Made by a program: the position numbers and the translations under genes. Below the pieces are notes generated by a model, which ran no database searches, was not told the DNA's origin, and was given only the letters and a program-made list of their open reading frames with translations. 64,000 nt of DNA, taken from NCBI RefSeq assembly GCF_022271435.1, contig NZ_JAFIQY010000026.1, positions 50,303 to 114,302 of the forward strand, read 5' to 3'. Below, piece after piece: positions 38,540 through 46,553 of the stretch; the first letter of the stretch is position 1, and the number at the start of each line of letters is the position of its first letter. The DNA comes from Streptomyces monomycini. GTDB lineage: Bacteria; Actinomycetota; Actinomycetes; Streptomycetales; Streptomycetaceae.

Positions 38540-39895
38540 ATGAAAATCCGTCGTGCCCATACTTTGCGCGCCGTCGCCTGGACGGTGACGGCCACCGCTC
38601 TTGCCTCCACTCTCAGTCTGGTGCCGGCCGCCGCCGACCCCGCCTGCCCGCCGGCCGAGCCTCAGCAGAAACCCGCCAATACCTGTCCCGCACCGTCCGC
38701 CGAGAAGCAGGCCGCGAGGAAGCAGGCGGCCAGGAAACAGGCCGCGAAAGAGGCCGCTGCCCGGAAACAGGCCAGGGACAAGCAGGCCGCCGCGAAGAAG
38801 CAGGCGGCACGGAAGCAGGCGGCGAAGAAACAGGCCGCACGGAAGCAGGCTGCCGAGAGGCAAGCAGCCGAGAAGCAGGCCGCGCGGAAGCAGGCGGCCA
38901 AGAAGCAGGCCGCCAGAAAACAGGCCGCGCGAAAGCAGTCACCCCAGGCGCCGACGGCGGCCTGCCGCCCGCCGAGGCCCAACCCGAAGCCCGCGGCCAC
39001 CTGCCAGACCGCGCCCCGGAAGCCCGCCGCGAAGAAGCCCTCCACGCACCAGCCGTCCGCACAGCGGCCGACCACCCAGCGGCCCCCGGCGAAGCGGCCA
39101 CCGGTCAAGAAGCAGGCCGCCAAGAAGCAGCCGGCCAAAAAGCCCCCGGCCCAGCGGAAGCAGCTGAAGAAGGACCACGGCTGGAGCTGGGAAGGGCTTT
39201 ACATCGACGCCGCCGACCTGCGCAAGGTCAATGTCTTCCTGGCCCGTGCCAAAAAGGCCGAACGCACCATCAGCCCTCAGGTACGCAGCATCGCCCGCCG
39301 GACCAAGGCCACCGTGGTCGGATACGAGGACCGCCTGAGGTCACCGGAATCGGTCAAACGCGCGGTCGCCCGCACCATGCAGGGCAGCCCCACCACCACC
39401 GCGGACGAGGCGCTGGAAAGGATCAACGACTCCGTCCGCTACATCCTCCAGTGGCCGGACAAGTCCTACGTCAAAGGCGTCCAGGATTCCACCAAACTGC
39501 TGGCCAGGTGGAAGAACGCGAATCTCCGGTGGTCCAACACCTGGGCCCGCCCCCGCGGTTACAAGGCCATCAACACCGCCTGGCGGGCGAACGATTCGGG
39601 GCATCCGTACGAACTCCAATTCCACACTCCGAAAAGCCGCGCCGCCCAACGGCAGAGCCGGGCCCTGTACGAGGAAGCCCACCGCCCCAGGACCACCTCC
39701 CAGCGCCGGGCCCAGATTCAGGGCCAGATGAACAGGATCTACGCCACGGTCCCCTGCCCCGCGGGCTCCCAACTCCTCAACGGCCCCCGCCGCCGCTCAG
39801 TGGAACGCAAGGTCGTGAACGGACGGCATTACGTACGGTCCGTACCGGTCATGGCCCGCGACACATTCATGGCGTTCGGGCCCCCCACGCAATAG
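38540..39895 (+). CDS. Secreted protein with RelA/SpoT synthetase-like C-terminal domain
   Basis: A 451-residue exported protein. Residues 1-32 are a signal peptide (cleavage near PAAA-DP). Residues 54-133 are a stalk of about sixteen AARKQ-like pentapeptides. Two matching C-x12-C Pro-rich motifs (Cys36/Cys49 and Cys142/Cys155) flank it. From about 215 the sequence follows the RSH synthetase core: GYEDRLRSPES (261-271, ATP-binding loop), INDSVRY with candidate Mg ligand Asp297, GYKAINTAW (340-348) and YELQFHTP with candidate catalytic Glu358. Classical enzymes have ELQIRT; here Arg is His. Secreted nucleotide 3'-pyrophosphokinases are known from Streptomyces, so this may be a relative; activity is inferred. 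No immunity gene was recognised nearby. Confidence 0.7.
   Translation: MKIRRAHTLRAVAWTVTATALASTLSLVPAAADPACPPAEPQQKPANTCPAPSAEKQAARKQAARKQAAKEAAARKQARDKQAAAKKQAARKQAAKKQAARKQAAERQAAEKQAARKQAAKKQAARKQAARKQSPQAPTAACRPPRPNPKPAATCQTAPRKPAAKKPSTHQPSAQRPTTQRPPAKRPPVKKQAAKKQPAKKPPAQRKQLKKDHGWSWEGLYIDAADLRKVNVFLARAKKAERTISPQVRSIARRTKATVVGYEDRLRSPESVKRAVARTMQGSPTTTADEALERINDSVRYILQWPDKSYVKGVQDSTKLLARWKNANLRWSNTWARPRGYKAINTAWRANDSGHPYELQFHTPKSRAAQRQSRALYEEAHRPRTTSQRRAQIQGQMNRIYATVPCPAGSQLLNGPRRRSVERKVVNGRHYVRSVPVMARDTFMAFGPPTQ
38699..38938 (+). repeat. 15-bp degenerate coding repeat (AARKQ stalk)
   Basis: About sixteen 15-bp units of the type CAGGCGGCCCGGAAG encode the AARKQ pentapeptide stalk of the secreted RelA/SpoT-like protein. 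The unit length keeps the frame, so copy number can change without breaking the gene. Confidence 0.85.
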
Positions 39896-40160
39896 GCCCC
39901 GCCCCACTCCACCTCTCGACCTTTCCCGCTCGCGGCCCGGGGGTCCGCCCCACAGTTCCTGGAGCGCGGGCGGGACAGGTCAGGCCGGACTGTACAGCCT
40001 GGAGGCGGGCGTCCGAGGCCGAGTTGGCCGTGTTGACGGCATGCTCACCGGCACACGGGATTCCACGACCCGGTGAGCCGCGTCGCGGCGTGCCGTGTGG
40101 TCCTGAAAAGAACCGGGAAAGAACTGACCAACCTCCCCTCCCTGTCCCCTTTTTCCGTTT

Positions 40161-40178
40161 GTCACCTGATCAGGTGAC
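40161..40178. promoter_or_regulatory. 18-bp perfect palindrome, probable operator
   Basis: GTCACCTGATCAGGTGAC is fully self-complementary and lies 155 bp before the winged-helix gene. Its 9-bp half-sites suit a dimeric helix-turn-helix repressor, possibly the winged-helix protein itself. The regulator is unknown. Confidence 0.6.
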
Positions 40179-40234
40179 GCGCTCGCCTACCGGGGCCCGG
40201 AGGCTGTACGTTCACGCCACAACCCAAAAAAAAT

Positions 40235-40272
40235 GGCCCCCGGCGGGACTTGCGATCCCAATGCCGAGGGCC
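40235..40272 (+). ncRNA. Hairpin in the leader of the winged-helix gene
   Basis: GGCCCCCGGC (40235-40244) pairs with GCCGAGGGCC (40263-40272) with one mismatch, enclosing GGGA/TCCC. It sits in the leader just before the duplicated ribosome-binding segment, so it could act as an attenuator or translational control element. It is called an RNA element only on predicted folding. Confidence 0.4.
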
Positions 40273-40300
40273 CGATCAAGAGGAAGCAAGGACCTTCCCC

Positions 40301-40336
40301 ATGATCGCCAAGAGGAAGAAAGGCCCTTCCCCATGA
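40301..40336 (+). CDS. 11-residue leader peptide coupled to the winged-helix gene
   Basis: ATG 40301 opens MIAKRKKGPSP and stops at TGA 40334-40336, which overlaps the ATG of the next gene as ATGA. Both starts sit inside two near-identical 27-bp segments (40278-40304 and 40310-40336; two differences), each with AAGAGGAAG upstream of the ATG. The peptide therefore looks like the product of a tandem duplication of the start region that now gives translational coupling. Whether it is translated is untested. Confidence 0.5.
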   Translation: MIAKRKKGPSP

Positions 40337-41751
40337 CTCGACTTGAGTCTAACGCGCCCATCCGCTCCGTCGCTGCGATTCGGCCGTTCTCCGGAGTGAT
40401 CCACGTACGGCACCACCACACGGTCAGCTTCACGGTCGTCGGCAACCACCTGGCCCTCAACCCGATGATCTCCACCGTGGCCCTCGGCTACGCCGTACGC
40501 GTACAGGCCATGCCCGACGGCGCCACCGTCAGCATCCGGAAGCTCGCCAATACGTACAAGGAGACGGAGTACGTGATCGGCAAGGCGCTCAAGGAGCTGG
40601 AGGACGAGGGCTACCTGGTACGGGAGCGGATCCGCATCGACGGCCAGCGCATCGTCACCCGAACCACGTACTACGAGAACCCGAAAGACCGTTTACGGTC
40701 GACCGATCCGACGCCGCCGCAGCAGCGGCAGGCCCCGCCGCCACCTCCACCCGCGCCCTCGCCCCCACCACCGCCTCGCCCACAGCCTGTGGACATCCCC
40801 GAGCCCCCACGGACGGACACGGCCGTCGCGCCGGAGGAGCCCGATGCGTTGGAGGCGATCGAGGGGTCTGAGGCGATCCAGGTGACCGAGCTGTCTGAGG
40901 CTCCCGAGCCCGAGGCACCTGCGACCTGCGAGAAGGCCGAGGCCACTGAGGCATCTGCGGCCTCCGAGACCCTTGAGACGCCCAAGTCACCCGAGGTTCC
41001 CGGGGTCCCCGAGATGCCCGGGGCACCTGAGACACCCGAGGCACCCGCCGCAAACGAGGTGCCTCCACCGCCGCAGGTGACCCCACAGCCCCAGGCAGCC
41101 CCGTCAGCCCAGGTGAACCCGCCGCCCCAGGTAGCCCCAACAGCCCAGGTGCCCCCGTCGCCCCAAGCGCCCCCGCCACCCCGCACCCCCGGCGCTCCCC
41201 CCGCCGCTCCCCCCGCCCTCATCCCCTCCCCGGCCGCCGACCTCCTCTGCGGCCTGCGGCTCGCCGACGAGCGCCTGACGCTCTCCGTACGGGACGTGAA
41301 CCGCCTGGCCCCGGCCGTCTCGGCCTGGCTCGACCGTGGTGTGTCGGCCGCGTACGTCGTCCATTCGCTCGTCTCGACACTCCCTCCCGGCGCGATCGGC
41401 CACCCGGCCTCGTTCCTGAAGTACCGCCTGACCGAGAAGCTGCCGCCGCCCCTGCCCGTCCGGCCCCCCGAGGGGCCGGGGCGCGTGCGCGCCACCGGCC
41501 AGGAGTGCCAGATCTGCGGCCTCCCCTTCGCGGCCCCGACCGGTTCCCCTGCTACGGCCCCGGCCCCGTCGTCGGCCCTGGTCCGCTGCCCCCGCTGCCG
41601 TACGGCCGAGGAGTGGACGGCGGCGGCACCCCGGCCGGCCGCGCTGCGCAACGTCCAGGCCCCCACCCGCCTCAGGACCGGAGCAGCCGCTTCTGGACGG
41701 ACTCCAGCGGCCCGTGCTCGAAGCGCCGCAGCCAGAGCCTTGCCCCGCTGA
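40333..41751 (+). CDS. Winged-helix DNA-binding protein with long Pro-rich linker
   Basis: A 472-residue protein. The N-terminal 120 residues form a winged-helix domain (IRKLANTYKETEYVIGKALKELEDEGYLVRERIRIDG). Residues 125-290 are a Pro/Glu/Ala-rich linker with PEVPGVPEMPGAPETPEAP-like repeats. A second conserved helical segment (GLRLADERLTLSVRDVNRLAPAVSAWL) and a possible zinc knuckle (CQICGLPF ... CPRCR) follow. It resembles a large Streptomyces family of uncharacterised helix-turn-helix proteins. Its last 26 codons are antisense to the conserved end of the DUF418 gene. Its target is unknown. Confidence 0.75.
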   Translation: MTRLESNAPIRSVAAIRPFSGVIHVRHHHTVSFTVVGNHLALNPMISTVALGYAVRVQAMPDGATVSIRKLANTYKETEYVIGKALKELEDEGYLVRERIRIDGQRIVTRTTYYENPKDRLRSTDPTPPQQRQAPPPPPPAPSPPPPPRPQPVDIPEPPRTDTAVAPEEPDALEAIEGSEAIQVTELSEAPEPEAPATCEKAEATEASAASETLETPKSPEVPGVPEMPGAPETPEAPAANEVPPPPQVTPQPQAAPSAQVNPPPQVAPTAQVPPSPQAPPPPRTPGAPPAAPPALIPSPAADLLCGLRLADERLTLSVRDVNRLAPAVSAWLDRGVSAAYVVHSLVSTLPPGAIGHPASFLKYRLTEKLPPPLPVRPPEGPGRVRATGQECQICGLPFAAPTGSPATAPAPSSALVRCPRCRTAEEWTAAAPRPAALRNVQAPTRLRTGAAASGRTPAARARSAAARALPR

Positions 41752-42889
41752 CCAGTACCGCGCACACCGCCGCCCACAGGCCCAGCACCCACCAAGGCCC
41801 GTGGTCCGCCCACCGTGCGGCCAGGCCGAGTCCGAGTCCGTAACAGACCAGGACGCACAGCACGTTCTGCAGGACGTAGCAGGACAGCGCCGTACGGCCG
41901 ACCGCGGTGAGCCCGGCGGTCAGCGGGCCCGGCCGGCGTACGCGGTCGACGAGCAGGCCGATGAGGCCCAGGTAGCCGACGGCGACGACGGGGGCGGCCC
42001 CGTACCGGGCCACCATGGCCAGGTCCGGACCGGCCGCCACCGCGGCCACGTTGAGCGGGACGCCGAGGCCCAGGCCCCAGCCGCACAGACGGCGCCGGAT
42101 GCGCCGCCCGGGCGCGTCCGGGCGGAAGGCGCCCGCCCGGTACAGCCGCACGCCGAGGTGAAAGAGGAAGACGAGCAGCGCGAAGGAGATGACGGGTTCC
42201 ATGCGCAGGGCGATCGCGTTCTGGAGTCGGAAGGCGATCTGTTCCAGGTAGCTCCCGTCGGCGTACAGGTCGACAACCCGAGGATTCACGCCCGCACTTG
42301 GAGCGCTCCCGGCATCCGCCCCGGAACCGCCCCCGGCCACGGCAGCCAGCGTCAACAGCCCCAGCACCACCCCGTGCACCCCGCCCGCCACCCACATCAG
42401 CACCCGCTGCGTGCGCGCCGTGCGCGTCAGCTGCCAGGCCACCAGGAGGGCGACGACCGCGTACCCCATCAGTACGTCCCACGCGAAGACGAGGACGAAA
42501 TGCACGGTGCCCTCGACGAAGAGGAACAGAGCCCGCCACTTGTACCGGCCCGGCCACGGACGGCCGCGTTTCGCGGCGGATCCGAACTGGATGGCCAGGC
42601 CGACGCCGAAGAGAATCGTCAGCATCGAGAGGAACTTGCCGTCCGCGACGAACCGGAAGACGCCCTCCACGGTCCCGGCCCACGAGGCGCCGAACGACGC
42701 CGCGGTGCCGTTCCCGTTCAGCACGCCCCACTCCGCGCCCGGCGCCGCGAAGATCCAGACGTTGGTCATCAACGTCCCCAGGATCGCCACCCCGCGCAAC
42801 ACGTCCAGCAACGGCAACCGCCCGGCCCGCCCCACCCCGCCCGAACCAGCCGCCCCCGGCACAGCCCCCCGTACCTGCGTCTCCACCAC
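41672..42889 (-). CDS. DUF418 (YeiB-type) membrane protein
   Basis: A 405-residue integral membrane protein with about ten hydrophobic segments. It has the family start LLDVLRGVAILGTLMTNVWIF, an internal VADGKFLSMLTILFGVGLAIQ and the C-terminal DUF418 region (GRTALSCYVLQNVLCVLVCYGLGLG ... FEHGPLESVQKRLLR). Transport of an unknown compound is usually supposed. GTG 42889 (or the next GTG) was chosen because GGGAGG lies 8 bases upstream. Its 3' end overlaps the winged-helix gene by 80 bp on the opposite strand. Confidence 0.88.
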   Translation of the reverse strand: MVETQVRGAVPGAAGSGGVGRAGRLPLLDVLRGVAILGTLMTNVWIFAAPGAEWGVLNGNGTAASFGASWAGTVEGVFRFVADGKFLSMLTILFGVGLAIQFGSAAKRGRPWPGRYKWRALFLFVEGTVHFVLVFAWDVLMGYAVVALLVAWQLTRTARTQRVLMWVAGGVHGVVLGLLTLAAVAGGGSGADAGSAPSAGVNPRVVDLYADGSYLEQIAFRLQNAIALRMEPVISFALLVFLFHLGVRLYRAGAFRPDAPGRRIRRRLCGWGLGLGVPLNVAAVAAGPDLAMVARYGAAPVVAVGYLGLIGLLVDRVRRPGPLTAGLTAVGRTALSCYVLQNVLCVLVCYGLGLGLAARWADHGPWWVLGLWAAVCAVLVSGARLWLRRFEHGPLESVQKRLLRS

Positions 42890-43042
42890 GCCGCTTCCCT
42901 CCCCCGGTGCCCGCTTTCCCACCATGGTCGGGCCGGGGAGATCCCGACGCTTCGTCCGCGACGACGAGAAACGACTACACCGTTCGATGCAGCAGGGCGT
43001 GGCGCGGGGTGTTGCGCGCAGCGGCACACGCCGCTGACCGGC

Positions 43043-43402
43043 TCACCCTGTCGCCTCGCGGGCCTCTCGCAGTGCGGCCACCAGCTCGTCCCGCGCGGCG
43101 CTCCACGCCGGATCGTCGTGGTCGAGTGCCTGGAGGGCGTGTTCGGCAGCACGGCGTCGGGACAGCAGTTCGGGACGGCGCTCGATCTCGATCTCACCGG
43201 CCCACACGGTCAGCCACCCGCGGATCGGGCCAAGACTCTCCGTCTTGGCTGCGAGCGCGAAGGCTTCGTTCTTCTGCCGCTCCATCTCGGGCAGCCGGTG
43301 CGGCGCGAGGCGGGCCGGCGCCAACCTCGACGCGTCGGGGCTCCGGTCGGGTCTCGGGGCGTGCGCAGCCCCCTCAGCACCAAGGCCTGCGGGCTCGGAC
43401 AC
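43043..43402 (-). CDS. Small helical protein, DUF6247-like
   Basis: A 119-residue hypothetical protein. After a Pro-rich start it is helical (LPEMERQKNEAFALAAKTESLGPIRGWLTVWAGEIEIE and RRRAAEHALQALDHDDPAWSAARDELVAALREA), resembling Streptomyces DUF6247 proteins that often sit beside RelE-like toxins. No toxin gene is present here, so it may be an orphan antitoxin-like gene. GTG 43402 follows GGGAGG. Confidence 0.55.
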   Translation of the reverse strand: MSEPAGLGAEGAAHAPRPDRSPDASRLAPARLAPHRLPEMERQKNEAFALAAKTESLGPIRGWLTVWAGEIEIERRPELLSRRRAAEHALQALDHDDPAWSAARDELVAALREAREATG

Positions 43403-43592
43403 ACCGCACCTCCCTCACCGCGCGTTACCCCGGGCACCGCGCTCCTCGGAGCATCCACGCTGCGCCCACCCGCCCCCGGTGCAGGCGGATACGCGCTCCT
43501 GCCCTCCCAACGAGCGACCGTCAGCGTCTGAGAGACCCACCGCCGTGCGCCGGGCCGCTCGACTTCGAGCCGCGCGACCCGGCAGCGAACCG

Positions 43593-44924
43593 TCAGGCCC
43601 GCGGTGCCACCTTGCTCAGCCCGTTGATGATGCGGTCCATCGCGTCGCCGCCCGTGGGGTCGGTGAGGTTGGCGAGCATCTTGAGGGTGAAGCGCATCAG
43701 TACGGGGTGGGTCAGGCCGCGCTGGGTGGCGATTTTCATGACCTTCGGGTTGCCGATGAGCTTCACGAAGGCGCGGCCGAGGGAGTAGTAGCCGCCGTAG
43801 GTGTCCTTGAGGACCTTCGGGTAGCGCTGGAGGGCCAGCTCGCGCTGGGCGTACGTGGCGCGGGCGTGGGCCTGGACGATGACCTCGGCGGCGATCGAGC
43901 CGGACTCCATGGCGTACGCGATGCCCTCGCCGTTGAACGGGTTGACCAGACCGCCCGCGTCACCGACGAGCAGCAGGCCCTTGGTGTAGTGCGGCTGGCG
44001 GTTGAAGGCCATGGGGAGGGCGGCGCCGCGGATCGGGCCGGTCATGTTCTCCGGCGTGTAGCCCCAGTCGGCGGGCATGGAGGCGCACCACGCCTTGAGG
44101 ATCTCGCGCCAGTCCAGCTCCTTGAAGGAGGAGGACGTGTTGAGGACGCCGAGGCCGACGTTGCTCGTACCGTCGCCCATGCCGAAGATCCAGCCGTAGC
44201 CGGGCAGCAGGCGGTCCTCGGCGCCGCGGCGGTCCCACAGCTCCAGCCAGGATTCGAGGTAGTCGTCGTCGTGGCGGGGCGAGGTGAAGTACGTACGGAC
44301 AGCGACGCCCATCGGGCGGTCCTCGCGGCGGTGCAGGCCCATCGCCAGGGAGAGACGGGTGGAGTTGCCGTCCGCGGCGACCACGAGGGGGGCGTGGAAG
44401 GTGACCGGCGTCTTCTCCTCGCCGAGCTTGGCCTGGACGCCCTCGATACGGCCCGTCAGGTCGTTGATGACCGGCGCGCCGACGTTGCAGCGCTCGTACA
44501 GGCGTGCGCCGGCCTTCTGTGCCTGACGCGCCAGCTGCTCGTCGAAGTCGTCACGCTTGCGGACCAGGCCGTAGTCCGGGTACGAGGCCAGGTCCGGCCA
44601 GTCGAGCTGGAGGCGGTTGCCGCCGCCGATGATGCGCAGGCCCTTGTTGCGCAGCCAGCCCGCCTCCTCGGAGATGTCGATCCCCATGGAGATCAGCTGC
44701 TTGGTGGCGCGGGGCGTGAGGCCGTCGCCGCAGACCTTCTCGCGCGGGAAGGCGGTCTTCTCCAGGAGGAGGACGTCCAGGCCGGACTTGGCGAGGTGGT
44801 ACGCGGTCGCCGAGCCGGCGGGACCGGCCCCGACCACGATGACGTCCGCGCTGTACTCGGAGCGGGGGGTGTTCACGGACTCGCTCACGGACTCGCTCAC
44901 GGCATCAGTCGCGGACTCGGTCAC
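43593..44924 (-). CDS. menJ: Geranylgeranyl reductase-family FAD protein (MenJ-like menaquinone reductase)
   Basis: A 443-residue flavoprotein. The FAD fold is ADVIVVGAGPAGSATAYHLAKSG near residue 26; REKVCGDGLTPRA and LLLVGDAGGLVNPFNGEGIAYAMESG are hallmarks of geranylgeranyl reductases. Mycobacterial MenJ of this family hydrogenates one isoprene unit of the menaquinone side chain, and Streptomyces menaquinones are partly hydrogenated (MK-9 H4-H8). Together with nearby menG this supports a menaquinone role, though lipid reductases are an alternative. GTG 44924 follows GGGGAGAT. The N-terminus has an odd SVSESVSESV repeat. Confidence 0.8.
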   Translation of the reverse strand: MTESATDAVSESVSESVNTPRSEYSADVIVVGAGPAGSATAYHLAKSGLDVLLLEKTAFPREKVCGDGLTPRATKQLISMGIDISEEAGWLRNKGLRIIGGGNRLQLDWPDLASYPDYGLVRKRDDFDEQLARQAQKAGARLYERCNVGAPVINDLTGRIEGVQAKLGEEKTPVTFHAPLVVAADGNSTRLSLAMGLHRREDRPMGVAVRTYFTSPRHDDDYLESWLELWDRRGAEDRLLPGYGWIFGMGDGTSNVGLGVLNTSSSFKELDWREILKAWCASMPADWGYTPENMTGPIRGAALPMAFNRQPHYTKGLLLVGDAGGLVNPFNGEGIAYAMESGSIAAEVIVQAHARATYAQRELALQRYPKVLKDTYGGYYSLGRAFVKLIGNPKVMKIATQRGLTHPVLMRFTLKMLANLTDPTGGDAMDRIINGLSKVAPRA

Positions 44925-45026
44925 GGCGGGATCTCCCCGGAAGTCGATATCTGGGTGCCGACCGGCACTGGGCCCCGTCAGTCTATGGGGGCACAGGTGA
45001 TCAGGAACTGAAGGGTTGGTCGGTGC

Positions 45027-45566
45027 ATGCATGAGCCGCTGGGGGCACCACGGACACCGTCCGGAACGGGTTTCACGCTGCGCGTTCCCGCCGAGGAGGA
45101 CGCCTGGCACTGGCACCGGGTGTTCGACCACCCGGAGGTGATGGAGTTCCACGGCGGCACCACCGCCGAACTCTCCGTCTACCAGGAGCTGACCGCCCGG
45201 CAGCGCAGGCACCACGCCGAGTACGGGTACTGCCTGTACTCGATGGTCGAGGCGGGAGAACCGGGGGCCGGACCGGTCATCGGATTCACGGGCGCGCAGC
45301 CCTGGCCGCACGACTGGGGACCGGTGGGCGAGACCGAGATCGGGTGGCGGCTGGGGCGGGCGTACTGGGGCAAGGGGTACGCGACGCAGGCGGCCCGGGC
45401 CGCGCTGGAGGTGGTGCGGGCCGCGGGGGTACGGAGTGTGGTCGCGATGGTGGCGGCCGGGAACGAACGGTCCGTCGCGGTGACCCGGCGGCTCGGGATG
45501 CGGCACGCGGAAACGTTCCGTACGCCGTCCGGGCGGCAGGGGTACTGCTACCGGCTGGAGCTGTGA
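45027..45566 (+). CDS. GNAT-family N-acetyltransferase (RimJ/RimL-like)
   Basis: A 179-residue acetyltransferase. It follows the Acetyltransf_3 layout: TLRVPAEEDAWHWHRVFDHPEVM, then TEIGWRLGRAYWGKGYATQAARAAL with the acetyl-CoA pyrophosphate loop (WGKGYATQA), then NERSVAVTRRLGMRHAET. The substrate (protein N-terminus, amino acid or antibiotic) cannot be told. It is divergent from the menJ-like gene. Confidence 0.88.
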   Translation: MHEPLGAPRTPSGTGFTLRVPAEEDAWHWHRVFDHPEVMEFHGGTTAELSVYQELTARQRRHHAEYGYCLYSMVEAGEPGAGPVIGFTGAQPWPHDWGPVGETEIGWRLGRAYWGKGYATQAARAALEVVRAAGVRSVVAMVAAGNERSVAVTRRLGMRHAETFRTPSGRQGYCYRLEL

Positions 45567-45623
45567 GAAAGAGGGGCAGGTGAGGGGGCCGCCGGACCGC
45601 TGTGCCCGTGGCCCCTTCTCCCG

Positions 45624-46322
45624 TCACGCGCCCGGCTTCGTCCCCCGGTGCAGGGCGACGATGCCGCCCGTCAGGTTGCGCCAGGCCACCTTCGACCAGC
45701 CCGCCCCCTGGAGGCGCGCCGCCAGGGCCGGCTGGTTGGGCCAGGAGCGGATGGACTCGGCGAGGTACACGTACGCGTCCGGGTTGCTGCTCACCGCGCG
45801 CGCGACGGGCGGCAGGGCCCGCATCAGGTACTCGGTGTAGACCGTACGGAACGGCCCCCACGTCGGCTCGCTGAACTCGCAGATGACGACCCGGCCGCCG
45901 GGCTTGGTGACCCGGTACAGCTCGCGCAGCGCGGCGTCCGTGTCCTGGACGTTGCGCAGCCCGAAGGAGATGGTGACGGCGTCGAACACGTCGTCGGCGA
46001 AGGGCAGTCGCATCCCGTCACCGGCCACGAACGGCATCCACGGGCGGCGCTTCTTGCCCTCGCCCAGCATGCCGACGGAGAAGTCGCAGGGGACGACGTA
46101 GGCGCCGGTGCGGGTGAAGGGCAGCGAGGAGGTGCCCGTACCGGCGGCGAGGTCGAGCACGCGCTCGGCGGGGCGCGCCGCGACGGCCCGCTCCACCTCC
46201 TTGCGCCACAGCCGCGCCTGCCCGAGGGACAGCACGTCGTTGGTGAGGTCGTAGCGCGCCGCCACGTCGTCGAACATCGCGGCGACGTCCTGCGGCTGCT
46301 TGTCCAGAGAGGCTCGGGTCAC
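45624..46322 (-). CDS. menG: Demethylmenaquinone methyltransferase
   Basis: A 232-residue SAM-dependent C-methyltransferase of the UbiE/MenG family. It has the diagnostic MFDDVAARYDLTNDVLSLGQARLWRKEV start, VLDLAAGTGTSSLPF (SAM motif I), FADDVFDAVTISFGLRNVQDTDAALRELYRVTKPGGRVVICEFSEP and a C-terminal LTGGIVALHRGTKP. It methylates the naphthoquinone ring in the last step of menaquinone synthesis. Streptomyces uses menaquinone only, so MenG is preferred over UbiE. GTG 46322 follows TAAGGAA. Confidence 0.95.
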   Translation of the reverse strand: MTRASLDKQPQDVAAMFDDVAARYDLTNDVLSLGQARLWRKEVERAVAARPAERVLDLAAGTGTSSLPFTRTGAYVVPCDFSVGMLGEGKKRRPWMPFVAGDGMRLPFADDVFDAVTISFGLRNVQDTDAALRELYRVTKPGGRVVICEFSEPTWGPFRTVYTEYLMRALPPVARAVSSNPDAYVYLAESIRSWPNQPALAARLQGAGWSKVAWRNLTGGIVALHRGTKPGA

Positions 46323-46360
46323 CCGGCCATTGTTCCTTACGGCTCCGGAAGGCGTTGGTC

Positions 46361-46454
46361 GGGGACGGCCCGATGCCCCCCTCAGAACATCCGGGCGGTC
46401 CAGCGGTGCTGCGTCTGCTGCGAAGCATCGTGAGCGGCCGAATGGGCCGTCCCC
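46361..46454. repeat. 11-bp inverted repeat with 72-bp spacer
   Basis: GGGGACGGCCC (46361-46371) and GGGCCGTCCCC (46444-46454) are perfect complements in the 231-bp gap between menG and the broken Uma2 gene. It could end the Uma2 transcript or form part of the menG leader. No gene is seen in the gap. Confidence 0.4.
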
Positions 46455-46553
46455 GCGGGAAAGATCTTGCCGGGTGGAAGGGCCGACTCCGGTTTCGTTG
46501 ACGGTGTCCTGACGCAGGACGCGTCGGCCTTCACGGATCGTTGATGCCCGGAC

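Larger units (their letters stand above)
39896..40300. other. Intergenic region before the winged-helix gene
   Basis: A 405-bp region between the secreted RelA/SpoT-like gene and the leader of the winged-helix gene. It contains an 18-bp perfect palindrome (40161-40178) and a hairpin (40235-40272). A run of eight A (40226-40233) precedes the hairpin. No gene is supported in 39896-40300. Confidence 0.6.

Noticed and set aside
38699..38938. CRISPR-like repeat array
   Set aside because: The 15-bp repeats are contiguous and coding, with no spacers.
43043..43402. Type II toxin-antitoxin module
   Set aside because: The gene resembles DUF6247 antitoxin-like proteins, but no toxin frame of suitable size was found on either side.
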